The position numbers and the translations under genes were made by a program. This document shows positions 50,420-61,500 of a DNA stretch of 64,000 nt, in pieces. The stretch's first letter is position 1, and every line of letters starts with the position of its first letter. This DNA is from Paenibacillus amylolyticus. GTDB lineage: Bacteria > Bacillota > Bacilli > Paenibacillales > Paenibacillaceae. The notes beneath the pieces are model-generated. The model was given only the letters and a program-made list of their open reading frames with translations, was not told where the DNA came from and did not search any database. The stretch lies in the NCBI RefSeq assembly GCF_029689945.1, contig NZ_CP121451.1, forward strand, positions 1,736,001 through 1,800,000, in the 5' to 3' direction.

Positions 50420-50851
50420 GTGCTCGATATCAAACAAATTCAAGAAATCATCCCGCACCGTCCCCCGTTTTTGCTGGTGGACAAGATTCTAGAGATTGAG
50501 GATGGCAAGCGTGCCGTTGGTCTGAAGAACGTAACCATTAACGAACCATTCTTCATTGGTCATTTTCCAGAGTATCCGGTAATGCCGGGTGTACTGATTA
50601 CAGAAGCGCTGGCTCAAGTTGGTGCAGTAGCCATTCTGAATATGGAAGGCAACAAAGGCAAAATTGGCTTTTTGGCAGGACTGGACAATTTCCGATTCCG
50701 TGGACAAGTTGTGCCCGGAGATACGTTGATCCTGGAAGTGGAGATTACACGTCTGAAGGGTTCGATTGGTAAAGGTAAAGCAACCGCCCGTGTAGACGAC
50801 AAAGTGGTCGCTGAAGGCGAGATTATGTTTGCACTGTCTGACCCAAGCTGA
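50420..50851 (+). CDS. fabZ: 3-hydroxyacyl-ACP dehydratase FabZ
   Basis: The 143-residue hotdog-fold enzyme of fatty acid elongation is complete. The catalytic His48 lies in [12 protein letters not shown] and Glu62 in LITEALAQ. The start is GTG 50420 with AGAGGAG nine bases upstream; the protein then opens [16 protein letters not shown] as in relatives. Confidence 0.96.
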   Translation: MLDIKQIQEIIPHRPPFLLVDKILEIEDGKRAVGLKNVTINEPFFIGHFPEYPVMPGVLITEALAQVGAVAILNMEGNKGKIGFLAGLDNFRFRGQVVPGDTLILEVEITRLKGSIGKGKATARVDDKVVAEGEIMFALSDPS

Positions 50852-50960
50852 TCACATACGTAGCATGGACATCATGGAGGTACTTCATTGGACCGAATGA
50901 TGCAAAATGCTAAAGTACTCAGAACACCTGAATTTATATAGACGGAAGGGGTTTATCGGA

Positions 50961-52682
50961 ATGGAACAGTTAAGCACAGCAGCAGCAGAGACGTTGCAGC
51001 AATGGTTGGAGGATGCTTCGATTGATGAAGCAACGAAACAGGAGCTTCGTGACTTGCAGGATCAGCCGAAAGAGCTGGAGGAACGTTTTTACAGAAACCT
51101 GGAGTTTGGGACAGGGGGATTGCGTGGAGTCATTGGTGCCGGAAGCAACCGGATGAACCGGTACACTGTAGGTCGGGCAACGCAAGGATTCGCGCGGTAT
51201 TTGCTTGAGCAGCATGGTGACAAGGAAGGCAAACCTTCTGTTGTTATTGCTCATGATTCCCGTCATTTCTCACCTGAATTCACACTGGATGCTGCGCTTG
51301 TACTGGCTGGAAACGGCATTGTAGCCAAGCTGTTCCCATCCCTGCGTTCAACTCCGGAGTTGTCATTCGCAGTGCGTCATCAGAAGGCGACTGGAGGAAT
51401 CGTTGTAACAGCGAGTCATAACCCACCAGAGTACAACGGATACAAAGTGTACAATCATGAGGGCGGTCAATTGGTACCCGATGAAGCGGAAAAAGTCATT
51501 CAGTACATCCAGGAAGTGCCTTCCCTTGCTGACGTGAAGAAGCTGACGCAAGAAGAAGCAGAAGCTCAAGGGCTCCTGATCTGGCTGGGTGAAGACCAAG
51601 ACCAGGCGTTCGTGGATACCGTGGCAAGCCGCAGTCTGAGCCGCGAACTGATCCAATCCGGCGTCGGCCGTGATTTCAAAATCGTTTACACACCGCTGCA
51701 CGGAACAGGCAACATCCCTGTACGTCGTGTACTGGAGCAGATTGGATTCGAGCAGGTGCACATTGTAGCGGAACAGGAACAGCCGGATGCGGAGTTCTCA
51801 ACCGTGAAATCGCCTAACCCGGAAGAACGCGAAGCGTTTACGCTTGCAATGAAGCTGGGAGAATCCGTCGGTGCTGACATTCTGATCGGAACAGATCCGG
51901 ATGCAGACCGTATGGGTGCTGTCGTGAAAGACAATGATGGCAAATATTTCGTCTTGTCGGGTAACCAGTCTGGTGCCATTATGGTACATTATCTACTGAG
52001 CCGCCTGCAAGAGACCGGAACACTGCCAAGCAATGGTGCGGTTGTCAAGACGATCGTAACCAGTGAGATGGGTGCTGTCATTGCTGAACATTACGGTGCA
52101 GAAGTGATGAACACACTGACAGGCTTCAAATATATTGGTGAAAAAATGAACCAGTTCGAAGCAACAGGCAGTCATACCTTCTTGTTCGGATATGAAGAGA
52201 GTTATGGCTATCTTTCAGGCAACTATGCCCGTGACAAGGATGCTGTGCTTGCCTCGATGCTGATTGCTGAAGCAGCTGCGTATTATAAGAGTCAAGGCAA
52301 GACACTCTATGATGTCTTGCAAGAACTATACAACCAATTCGGATATTTCCTGGAGAAGCTGGAGTCCCGTACGCTGAAAGGTAAAGACGGCGTAGCTCAG
52401 ATTCAGGCCAAAATGACGGACTGGCGTTCCAATCCGCCACAAGAAGTAGCGGGAATTGCTGTACAGGATGTACTGGACTACTCCCTTGGTCTGGACGGTC
52501 TTCCGAAGGAGAACGTACTGAAGTTCATTTTGGCAGACGGTTCATGGTTCTGCTTACGTCCTTCAGGAACAGAACCGAAGATCAAAGTATACTTCGCCGT
52601 GCGTGGAGAGAATTTGGAAGATGCGGAAAGCCGGATCGAGCGTCTGGTGACTACCGTAATGTCGCGTGTAGACGCTCAATAA
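50961..52682 (+). CDS. pgcA: Alpha-phosphoglucomutase (phospho-sugar mutase)
   Basis: The 573-residue enzyme interconverts glucose-6-phosphate and glucose-1-phosphate. The phosphoserine is Ser152 in TASHNPPEYNG, the Mg loop DPDADRMG begins at residue 312, and the phosphate-binding RPSGTEPKIKVY is near the C-terminus. Length and motifs match Bacillus PgcA (YhxB). ATG 50961 follows GGAAGGGG. Confidence 0.93.
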   Translation: MEQLSTAAAETLQQWLEDASIDEATKQELRDLQDQPKELEERFYRNLEFGTGGLRGVIGAGSNRMNRYTVGRATQGFARYLLEQHGDKEGKPSVVIAHDSRHFSPEFTLDAALVLAGNGIVAKLFPSLRSTPELSFAVRHQKATGGIVVTASHNPPEYNGYKVYNHEGGQLVPDEAEKVIQYIQEVPSLADVKKLTQEEAEAQGLLIWLGEDQDQAFVDTVASRSLSRELIQSGVGRDFKIVYTPLHGTGNIPVRRVLEQIGFEQVHIVAEQEQPDAEFSTVKSPNPEEREAFTLAMKLGESVGADILIGTDPDADRMGAVVKDNDGKYFVLSGNQSGAIMVHYLLSRLQETGTLPSNGAVVKTIVTSEMGAVIAEHYGAEVMNTLTGFKYIGEKMNQFEATGSHTFLFGYEESYGYLSGNYARDKDAVLASMLIAEAAAYYKSQGKTLYDVLQELYNQFGYFLEKLESRTLKGKDGVAQIQAKMTDWRSNPPQEVAGIAVQDVLDYSLGLDGLPKENVLKFILADGSWFCLRPSGTEPKIKVYFAVRGENLEDAESRIERLVTTVMSRVDAQ

Positions 52683-52714
52683 TACGAATGCAACAATGAG
52701 CAAGAACATGAGAA

Positions 52715-52756
52715 GGCCTCTCCGCACCGTAAGGTTGGTTGGCGGAGGGGTTTTTC
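52715..52756 (+). terminator. Terminator of pgcA
   Basis: GCCTCTCCGC pairs with GCGGAGGGG(T) around a 16-base loop, then TTTTTC. Confidence 0.8.
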
Positions 52757-52898
52757 TTTGAAATAAAAGTGTAGATAGACGGGCATATATCAGGGCTTGT
52801 TGACACAAGCTGTTTGTAACCTATTTTATAAATGTTAAATGAACGAATTACTTGAGCTGAACGTGCATTTGGTTCCAACACTTGAGGAGGTACATGTA

Positions 52899-54920
52899 GT
52901 GCGTCAAAAATGGCTTTATTGGAATAACGCTTCTCGGAAGTGGTTGTGGCTCGTCGTTATTATCGGTCTGGTTGCGTCCATCCCTGTAATCAGTGATCGG
53001 GTGCAGACAGAATCTTCTGCCAACAAGGTAGAACTTGTTTTCAACTATCGAGGACTGCTGGATATCTCCGCGTATCAGGCACATCCGCAAGATTTCATGA
53101 ATGAACAATTGACTCGTCTGAAAGACGCAGGCGTAACAACGATGGCTGTGTTCGAAAGTACATTGGACGAGCTGAGAAAGACACGCCGACTAATGGTATA
53201 TAGCGGCCAGGATCTCGCGAACCTGACCAAAGATGTGATTCCTTCTAACGCAAATTACACGTATGTGTTATTTACATCGGAGGAAAATGCACAGACGTAT
53301 ACCCCTATTATTGAACAAACGTTCGCTGATCGGCAGATCCCGGTAGTTCCATGGGAGTATGAAGGTCGTAGCGGCTTAATATTGCAGACGCCTCCAGAGA
53401 ATGCCAACATGCAGCCTTTGCAGCCCGATCCGGTTGCCGTGAAGATGCTGCGTGATAAAGGGTTCTACATTTTGCCGCGCATCTCGGACAGCGTGCCATA
53501 CAGCCAGGAATCGATGGAGCGCTTGCTTACCTTCTTCGAAGAGAATGGCGTAAAGCGCATCTTGTTTGATGGGGATGCTGTGAAAGGGTACAATGATAAT
53601 GCAGAGATGAACAGTTTGGACCAATTCGCACAGTTGCTGAACAAGCATAATATTGGTCTTGCAGCCATCGAGAACTTGAAGAAACCGCAATCTGGATTTC
53701 AGATCCTTGCGTATAAAACGGATTACAACGTTACGCGTCTATACTCACTTAGTGATGGAGATGCCAATCTGGATGTAGATACGATTGCTGACCGTTTTGT
53801 TCTGGCAACCAAAGACCGTAACATTCGTATGCTCTATATGAATGCATCGCCAAGCCGGAATACAGCCAAGGCCATGATTACAGATCCGATTGAGAATCTG
53901 ATTAACAGCCTGGGTGAGCCAGGGCATGCGGTAGAACGCATGGCGAAGCATGGATTTGAACTTGGACAAGCTGAAGCATTCACAGTTAAGGATTCATCAA
54001 TTCAGCGTTATGCCAAGCTGGTTGCTCTCGTTGGTGCAATTGCCATGATTGCACTTATGGTTTCTTATTTTATCCCACTACTGACCTTGATCACATTTGC
54101 GGTTGCTTTGGTGGGCAGTGCAGGATTGTTCCTCTTGAAACCAACGCTGCTTGAGCAAGGAATTGCCTTGCTTGTGGCTATAGCGGCGCCGACCATAGCG
54201 ATGGTGCTGGCCGTTCGTACCGTAAATTATCAGCAACAGCGTCAACCCGACGCATCTGCGGGTCGCCGTTTGAGACAAACTGTAGTTTTATATGTAAGAA
54301 CATCAATCATTTCGTTCCTGGCAGTACCTTTTGTCATCGCGTTGCTTAACAGTATTACGTACAGTCTGGTCATTAACCAGTTCCGCGGCGTCAGTCTGTT
54401 GCACTTTGCTCCTATGGCACTGGTAGCGATCTACATTGTGTTTTATCGTGGTTCTGGATCGTTCTCTATTCAGAAAATTAAAGAAATGCTTCGTATGCCA
54501 ATCAATGTGTTAATGGTTGTTTTGGCACTCGTTGCTGCCGTTGTTGGATACTATTACTTGAGCCGTACAGGCAACTCGGGTTCAGTTACACCATTCGAGA
54601 TGTTCCTGCGTACTACGCTGGAAGATACGTTCGGTGTAAGACCGAGATTCAAAGAATTTATGCTGGGACACCCGCTGTTTATCGTTGGCGTGTTCGCCGC
54701 TTTAAAATATCGTAAAGTCATCTTTGTGCTCATTATTGCAGCGATTGGACAGTTGTCCATGGTGGATACGTTCGCGCATATCCATACACCGGCTGTATTG
54801 TCACTCATTCGTGGAGTGATGGGATTGGGACTTGGCTTAATCTTCGGTATCATTGCTGTGGGTGTGTGGCAAGTAGCGGAAGGATGTTGGAAAAAATGGT
54901 CACCACTTCTCAAAAGTTAG
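52899..54920 (+). CDS. DUF5693 family polytopic membrane protein
   Basis: The 673-residue protein has one N-terminal helix (KWLWLVVIIGLVASIPVISD), a large extracytoplasmic domain (about residues 35-395) and about eight C-terminal helices. This is the DUF5693 plan, and genes of this family stand directly upstream of csaB in Paenibacillus and Bacillus. The outside domain begins with VELVFNYRGLLDISAYQAHP and has FESTLDELRKT. GTG 52899 is chosen because GAGGAGG lies 8 bases upstream. It overlaps csaB by 25 bp. A role in delivery or export for wall-polymer pyruvylation is inferred from context. Confidence 0.8.
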   Translation: MRQKWLYWNNASRKWLWLVVIIGLVASIPVISDRVQTESSANKVELVFNYRGLLDISAYQAHPQDFMNEQLTRLKDAGVTTMAVFESTLDELRKTRRLMVYSGQDLANLTKDVIPSNANYTYVLFTSEENAQTYTPIIEQTFADRQIPVVPWEYEGRSGLILQTPPENANMQPLQPDPVAVKMLRDKGFYILPRISDSVPYSQESMERLLTFFEENGVKRILFDGDAVKGYNDNAEMNSLDQFAQLLNKHNIGLAAIENLKKPQSGFQILAYKTDYNVTRLYSLSDGDANLDVDTIADRFVLATKDRNIRMLYMNASPSRNTAKAMITDPIENLINSLGEPGHAVERMAKHGFELGQAEAFTVKDSSIQRYAKLVALVGAIAMIALMVSYFIPLLTLITFAVALVGSAGLFLLKPTLLEQGIALLVAIAAPTIAMVLAVRTVNYQQQRQPDASAGRRLRQTVVLYVRTSIISFLAVPFVIALLNSITYSLVINQFRGVSLLHFAPMALVAIYIVFYRGSGSFSIQKIKEMLRMPINVLMVVLALVAAVVGYYYLSRTGNSGSVTPFEMFLRTTLEDTFGVRPRFKEFMLGHPLFIVGVFAALKYRKVIFVLIIAAIGQLSMVDTFAHIHTPAVLSLIRGVMGLGLGLIFGIIAVGVWQVAEGCWKKWSPLLKS

Positions 54921-56077
54921 TCATCTCGGGGTATTACGGATTCCACAATAGCGGAGACGAAGCAGTGCTAAAGTCGATTTTGACAGCGCTGGAAGAGGAA
55001 AGTCAGAGGTCAAACGTTACGATTGAACCGATTGTTCTCTCGGGTGATCCCGAGTGGACCACCTCCATGTACGGTGTGCGCGCCGTGCATCGCATGAAAC
55101 TGAAGGAAGTCCGTGAAGCGCTCAAGGAGAGTGACGGATTAATCAGTGGTGGAGGAAGTCTATTGCAGGATGCCACTGGACTGAAGTCCATTCCTTATTA
55201 TCTGGGTGTGATCAAGCTGGCTCAGATGTTGAAAAAACCAACGTTTATCTATGCACAGGGGATTGGCCCTGTGAACCGTAAATTTTTTAACCCGATGATC
55301 AAATCAGTCTTTAAGGGCTGCACCTATGTATCCGTTCGGGATGAACAATCTGCGGATTACCTGCGCGGGCTCGGGCTACAGTGGAATCAGATTCATGTTG
55401 TACCCGACCCGGTAATGGGTTTGCCATTACCTGAAGCAAAAGTTGAGAGTGGTGCAGTTGCAGTCTCAGCAGATGCTGTTACTCAAGCTAATCGAGTGGA
55501 AACTACATCTGGAGCACATACCAAGCTTCCTGTGATCGGTATATCCGTACGGTTCTGGGAGTCGGATCGTAAAGAGCTAACGGCTATTGCCGCAGGATTG
55601 AAAAAGTTGTGTTCCAAAAGAGCCGTACACTTGCGTTTTCTACCATTTCATCTGCCAGTAGATGAACAGGCATCACGATTCCTTATGGAAATGCTCGGTG
55701 ATGTGACCAGCAAAGGAAGTGAGATTAGCATCGCACAGGATCTGACCGACCCTCAGCTTATGCTGGAGGAAGTCAGTAAGTGTGATCTTGTCATCGGTAT
55801 GCGTCTGCACAGTCTGATCTATGCAGCTTCGCAGTATGTGCCTCCGGTGGGTATCTCGTACGATCCGAAAATAGACCAATTTCTGCTTCGTCTGGACAGT
55901 GAGCCAGCAGGCAGCACGGATACACTCGATGGTGACAAACTCGCCAAAACTGTCGTTGGACTGCTGGATCAACGCTCACAATGGCTGAAGGAACATGAAG
56001 AAGGCATCACCCAACTGAAGCAGGAAGCCAGAGTGCCTGCACAGCAGATAATTAACTATTTAGGCCGCAAAGGATGA
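54896..56077 (+). CDS. csaB: Polysaccharide pyruvyl transferase CsaB
   Basis: The 393-residue enzyme adds ketal pyruvate to the secondary cell wall polysaccharide; the pyruvylated polymer is the ligand of SLH domains. Family features are LVISGYYGFHNSGDEAVLKS, SGGGSLLQDATGLKS and VIGMRLHSLIYAASQYVPPV. ATG 54896 gives the standard N-terminus; in-frame upstream ATGs lie inside the DUF5693 gene. tagA follows 7 bases later. SLH proteins encoded at 58513 and 63589 are the expected beneficiaries. Confidence 0.93.
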   Translation: MVTTSQKLVISGYYGFHNSGDEAVLKSILTALEEESQRSNVTIEPIVLSGDPEWTTSMYGVRAVHRMKLKEVREALKESDGLISGGGSLLQDATGLKSIPYYLGVIKLAQMLKKPTFIYAQGIGPVNRKFFNPMIKSVFKGCTYVSVRDEQSADYLRGLGLQWNQIHVVPDPVMGLPLPEAKVESGAVAVSADAVTQANRVETTSGAHTKLPVIGISVRFWESDRKELTAIAAGLKKLCSKRAVHLRFLPFHLPVDEQASRFLMEMLGDVTSKGSEISIAQDLTDPQLMLEEVSKCDLVIGMRLHSLIYAASQYVPPVGISYDPKIDQFLLRLDSEPAGSTDTLDGDKLAKTVVGLLDQRSQWLKEHEEGITQLKQEARVPAQQIINYLGRKG

Positions 56078-56084
56078 GATAAAG

Positions 56085-56846
56085 ATGAGTCAGACCGGAT
56101 CCATACCTACCGTTTCGATCTACGGCATTCCTTTTTCCAAACTGACAATGAAAGAAACGGTAAAGGTTCTCCAGGAAGCTGTGCTGTCCAAGCAACCACC
56201 CCATCAAGTCATTACAGCCAACCCCATTATGGTGATGGCCGCATTGGAAGATCCCGCAATCATGGAAGTCATGCAAAATGCGGAAATGATTGTTCCGGAT
56301 GGAACGGGTGTCGTATGGGCTGCAAACTATTGTGGAGATCCTGTAGCTGAGCGAGTGCCGGGATTTGAGCTTTTACATGAATTGCTGCGTGTTGGAGAAA
56401 ACTATCGATGGGGCGTATATCTGCTGGGTTCTACCCCTGAGGTGATTCAAGAAACGGCAGTTCGGTTACAACAGCAGTATCCGGCGATTCGAATTGTGGG
56501 TTATCGCGACGGTTATTTTGGTCCGGCTGAGGATGAACAGGTCATCGCTTCCATACGGGAAGCAGCACCTGATCTGTTGTTTGTAGCACGTGGGGCTGAT
56601 ACACAAGAACCGTGGATTCACAAGCACAAAGATGCACTACAGGTTCCAGTAACCATGGGCGTTGGCGGCAGCTTTGATGTGATCTCGGGTAAAACAAAAC
56701 GTGCGCCTGTCCTGTTCCAAAAGTTAAGACTGGAGTGGTTCTATCGCTTATTGCGTGAACCAAGCCGGGCTGGTCGGATGCTTGCGCTTCCGAAATTCGC
56801 TGTTAAGGTGATGTGTGACAAAGAAAACGTGACAAAAGCCCGTTAA
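56085..56846 (+). CDS. tagA: WecG/TagA/CpsF-family glycosyltransferase
   Basis: The 253-residue glycosyltransferase (GT26) adds ManNAc or a related sugar to lipid-linked GlcNAc. Conserved pieces are TANPIMVMAALEDPAIMEVM, MIVPDGTGVVWAA and VGVGGSFDVISGKTKRAPV. It forms one unit with csaB. UDP-ManNAc would come from mnaA at 31259 and lipid-linked GlcNAc from the TagO-type enzyme at 57220. Confidence 0.9.
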   Translation: MSQTGSIPTVSIYGIPFSKLTMKETVKVLQEAVLSKQPPHQVITANPIMVMAALEDPAIMEVMQNAEMIVPDGTGVVWAANYCGDPVAERVPGFELLHELLRVGENYRWGVYLLGSTPEVIQETAVRLQQQYPAIRIVGYRDGYFGPAEDEQVIASIREAAPDLLFVARGADTQEPWIHKHKDALQVPVTMGVGGSFDVISGKTKRAPVLFQKLRLEWFYRLLREPSRAGRMLALPKFAVKVMCDKENVTKAR

Positions 56847-56987
56847 AAACAGGAAATTAAGAGATAAATGCTTGTTTATGCTAGAAATTGAGGATAGCTT
56901 TTCGGGTGGGATCGGCGTATAATTCATTCCGGATTACATGTGTGCCACTCAAATGAAAATTTAAGTTGCACGTTGCCACTTCGATGT

Positions 56988-57093
56988 CAGAATAACCTTT
57001 TGATCGCTGTTATCCCTGGATTTCTTTTTTAACCTTTACAAGGTTGAAATCCCGTGATAAAGGCGAACGCTTCGCTTCTACAGGTTATTTCTG
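56988..57093 (-). repeat. Intergenic palindromic element family 1, copy E
   Basis: Outer stem CAGAATAACCT against AGGTTATTTCTG. On the minus strand it carries TGTAGAAGCGAAGCGTTCGC, CTTTATCACGGGATTTC and GGGATAACAGCGATCAAAAG. It lies between tagA and tagO. Confidence 0.87.
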
Positions 57094-57219
57094 CCCTCTC
57101 CGTTCTGGTGCAAATGGCATTTTTCATCAAAAGTGACTAACAATAATTTTTATATATAAAAAGAGATCAGGGGATTTATAATTTCGTACAGGTATTATAA
57201 TTGGGGGTCGAATGTTCAA

Positions 57220-58347
57220 ATGGTAGCGATCTTTATCATTGGATTTATCGTGTCAATGGGACTGGCTCTTGCCCTGACACCGCTTGTCAAAAAGTTCGCA
57301 GTCCGCATTGGCGCAATGGATACGCCGAATGCACGTAAAGTACACACACGGATCATGCCGCGTCTTGGTGGTCTGGGCATATTCCTGGCCTTTATTATTA
57401 CAGTTGCTGCATTGCTTCCGTTTGTATCGGCATGGTTCACAACTCGGGATATGAGTTTTGTCAGTGCGTTTCTGATTGGTGGAACAATTATCGTACTGAT
57501 TGGAGCACTTGATGATCGGTTTGAGCTGTCAGCCAAAGTGAAGCTGCTTGGTCAGATCGTTGCTGCTTCTGTCGTTGTATTCGGATTTAACATCCGTGTA
57601 GATTTCGTTAACATTCCTTTTCAGGATTCCTATTCTTCACTCGAAGCTTGGGTATCCATTCCGCTGACGATCTTATGGATCGTTGGTGTAACGAATGCGA
57701 TTAACCTGATTGATGGTCTGGATGGTCTGGCAGCCGGTGTATCTGGTATTGCCATTGGTACCATTGCCGTGATGTCCTTCCTGATGGGCAACATGATGAT
57801 CGCCTTGATGTGTCTTGTCTTGCTGGGTAGCATCATCGGATTCCTGTTCTTCAACTTCCACCCGGCCAAGATCTTCATGGGGGATACCGGATCACTCTTC
57901 CTTGGTTTCTCTCTGGCGATGCTGTCCATGCTCGGATTCAAACAAATTGCTGTCGTGTCCTTCATTACACCGCTGATTATCATCGGTGTGCCGCTCTCGG
58001 ATACCTTCTTCGCGATCATCCGTCGTGCGGTACAACGGAAACCGATTTTCTCACCGGACAAAGGTCACCTGCATCACTGCTTGCGTGAACTTGGATTCAG
58101 TCACCGTCAGACGGTACTGATCATTTATGGAATTGCCGCATTCTTCGGAGTTCTGGCAATTATCCAATCGTCTGCTGCCATGTTCGAAGCAAATTGGGTA
58201 ACGTTTGTGGTCATCTGTATCATGATGTTCTTCCTCCAGGTGGGAGCAGAAGTCATCGGACTTGTTAGCAAAACGAGAAGACCGGTCATTAACTTCCTGA
58301 TGCGCATGCGCGTTAAGTTGAGCCCAGAGACTCGTTCGAAATCATAA
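57220..58347 (+). CDS. tagO: UDP-GlcNAc:undecaprenyl-phosphate GlcNAc-1-phosphate transferase (TagO/WecA-like)
   Basis: A 375-residue polytopic enzyme (about 11 helices) that starts wall-polymer synthesis by moving GlcNAc-1-P to undecaprenyl phosphate. Motifs of the MraY/WecA superfamily are present: DTPNARKVHTRIMPRLGGLG, GALDDRFELSAK, TNAINLIDGLDGLAAG, FMGDTGSLFLGF and the His loop DKGHLHHCL. ATG 57220 follows GGGGGTCG. A terminator follows. Confidence 0.93.
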   Translation: MVAIFIIGFIVSMGLALALTPLVKKFAVRIGAMDTPNARKVHTRIMPRLGGLGIFLAFIITVAALLPFVSAWFTTRDMSFVSAFLIGGTIIVLIGALDDRFELSAKVKLLGQIVAASVVVFGFNIRVDFVNIPFQDSYSSLEAWVSIPLTILWIVGVTNAINLIDGLDGLAAGVSGIAIGTIAVMSFLMGNMMIALMCLVLLGSIIGFLFFNFHPAKIFMGDTGSLFLGFSLAMLSMLGFKQIAVVSFITPLIIIGVPLSDTFFAIIRRAVQRKPIFSPDKGHLHHCLRELGFSHRQTVLIIYGIAAFFGVLAIIQSSAAMFEANWVTFVVICIMMFFLQVGAEVIGLVSKTRRPVINFLMRMRVKLSPETRSKS

Positions 58348-58396
58348 ATAGATAAATGTAATGCTTATCGCTATTCTTGAATATTATTCCAGACCC

Positions 58397-58425
58397 AACC
58401 TTATCCCTCGTGGATAAGGTTTTTT
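58397..58425 (+). terminator. Terminator of tagO
   Basis: AACCTTATCC-CTCGT-GGATAAGGTT followed by TTTT. Confidence 0.92.
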
Positions 58426-58512
58426 GTTTATTTTGAGCTTTTTACTAAATAAATGGAACCTTTTGCCGATATATAAAGGTAACTGACTTAAAAAGAGGAG
58501 AGATGATACGTA

Positions 58513-61500
58513 ATGCAACAAAAGAAACGGCCGTTGGTCTGGATCATGTTGGTCACCATGGTGTTCTCATTGTTCCCACAGGGTCTATTCGGTGGGGCTG
58601 TTGCTTCGGCTGCAGACGGTGATCCTGTAGGATCTAATGCTTATACCACATACTTTACACCAGATCTTAGAACATTGCGGGAAACCGCTGCTTTAACTAT
58701 AGTTCCAGATGCAACTAAGGCTTTCTTGACACGTTCGAACGCCTATACAACCTCAACTTCATCAATTACAATCTCGGGTTCTTATGCATTTGTATCCAAT
58801 ACGAGCTTGAAGGTCAAAGTTGAACAACTAAACTTAGTGACTGATGGTGACGATAGCAAATGGGTACCGGACTCCACTAAATCAATTACAACTGCTGTTA
58901 CTGCTGATCCAAGTGGTAATAACAAATTTACAGCCAACAACCTGAACCTATTCCCAGGATTCAACCGTGTTACTTTCTCGGGTAACCAGGGATCAGTTGA
59001 ACGTTCAGATACATTCTATGTATTGTACGATCAGGCTCCATTTATCGAGAGCTTCCAAGTATTTACAGACAGTTCCGCTACTGGCGGTAACAAGTCCTAT
59101 AACTTGAATGAAGGTTCCAACACGGTTGTAGATACCCAACGTGTATCTATTCAAGGTAAAGTACAGAACTCTACACTTGTAAGCGTAAAAGTGAACGGCG
59201 GGGACGAGATCAATGCCTCCATGCTGCAAGATGGATCGTTCTTCTTGCCACAGTTAGCATTAAAAGCAGGACTGAATAATTTGAAGTTCAAAATTTCAAG
59301 TGCATCCAATGCCATTGAAACGGAACGTTCCATTTACTATTTTGATAAAGACCAACCTTTTACGGATTTGAAAGTACAATTGGGTGGACAGGACAAGTCT
59401 ATTCTGGGTAGCAATCCTACCTTTACAGGTACTAGCCAAACTACTGCAACATTGACTGGACAAGTGCTGCTTCCTTACTCAGCCAGCCCTAATCCATTTA
59501 GTCCGACAAATGGTCAGATCACGTTGTCTAATGGCAACCTGACGCAACCAACTAATTTTGTGTTTGAAACGGACCCGACTGAAGAAGTACTGATCACGGG
59601 ATCGGATGGTGTAACCATCGAGTATCGATTGGTAAAATTCAAGGTTACAACACCGTATAACTTGGAACTCGCCGCAGATGGAACATCTCCGAAGAAGGAT
59701 CAGACGCTTCGTCTCCGTCTCGCTTACGGTAATTTCAGTGCGGGATATAACGCGAGCTATACCTTCTCCCCAGGAGCACAGGATATCACAGAAATTTATT
59801 ATTTACCTGACTACAAAGTGGGTGAAGCCATTGATTCCCGAACGAAGCTCGATGGCACTAAGCTGCAAAGTGATGAGTTCTTCATTCTGGTAGAATCCAG
59901 TGAACCTATTTCAGGGACGCTTGTAGGTGAATATTTACCAACAGGCACAACCAAGCTAACTGTAGCTAACGTAGCTTCGCCAACGGGATTACCTGATAAC
60001 CAAAAAATCTATAAAATATCGGGTTTCCTTGGTGGAGATCAACAAGTACGCTTTTATTATGGTAGTCCGACCAATTTGCCTAAGGTCGTGAAAATTTCTT
60101 ATGTAACTGCAAGTTCGATCTATGTGGAAAGTCTTCAAAACGGACAGACATATACATTTAACTCCAAGAGCAACGAACAGAAGCTTACGTTAAAAGGTCG
60201 TTTCATTGGTTTCAAAACCATTGGCGGTACTAACTTCGTGGCTGAAATATTGGTGAATGGTAAAAAGCATACAACGGCAACAACGTTCCCGAATGCAGAT
60301 GGAACGTTCAGTGTAGATCTTCCCGTCTTGAAATCAGGACCGATTGTCTATGGTGAGAACACAATTTTAATTCGTGCTACAGATGAGGATGCGAACAAAC
60401 TTCCAATCACCATCTCGACGACGTTGAAGATTAATGTCATTGACCAGAATCAATCAACAGTGACATCATTCATGCCTACGCTGATTCCTAAGGACTCACG
60501 TCAGCAGTTTATTAACAAACCAATTACGCAATATGAAGATGACGAGATGAAACGCATTTTCTCGGTTACACCTGAATTTGCTTTCAAAGAAGACAAGTAT
60601 GTAACAAGTGAAGAGAATTATGACCTCGTCATTAATGGCGGTGGTGCTGATATTGTGAACGTCTACTTTGGTTCTGATAAAATTTTCACAAAAGAACTGA
60701 CAAGTACAACGATTTTTGAAGTAAATCAACCAGCTACAACCGGATTGCCAAGCTATGATATTACAGGTAATAGTGACCTGTTTATCGCACGGATTCAGAA
60801 TCTGAAGTTTGATGTACCCGGAACACATGTATACACACTCGAACTGATCAACAGCACAGGTGCAAGAACGACACAACGTTTGGAGATTGTACGCGAACCT
60901 TCTTCTTACCGCATTTTGTCTCCACAACCTACGGTAGGTAATAACATTGTTGTGAACAAAAACTTTGTTCGTTTCGATATTGAAGCTGAGGGAGCATCTC
61001 AAGTATTGATCGGTAAAGAGCCTGCAGTGAAACGTACCGATATGAATAACCGCTTTGTATTGGATTATGTAGGACTCAAAGCAGACAAGAATAATGCAAT
61101 CAAGATTCAGATTATACGCGAGGGCGGCACGATCAACGATACGATTAATGTGTATTATACAGGTGCGATCGCGATTGATTCACAGTACATGGCTCCTAAG
61201 GTAGCCAACAAATATACTGTGTTTAACAAAAATGTGGTGCTTTCATTCCCGAAAGGGACGGTACTGCAATCAACAACAACAAGTGGCATGGTGAAGTTCT
61301 ATCCAGACAACAAACTGTTGTTTGGTATCGCTGATCCTAAAGATGGCGTTGTAGAACGTAAGAATGACTATGGTAATGTTATAGGAGTTAATGCAGATGA
61401 CAGAAGTACCAATGGTGCCAGCGTAATCCGTATTCCTACCGAGTTGTCGAGTTTCTTCGCCTCAGTGATCAATACAGCGAACTTCACTCAAGTATCTGAT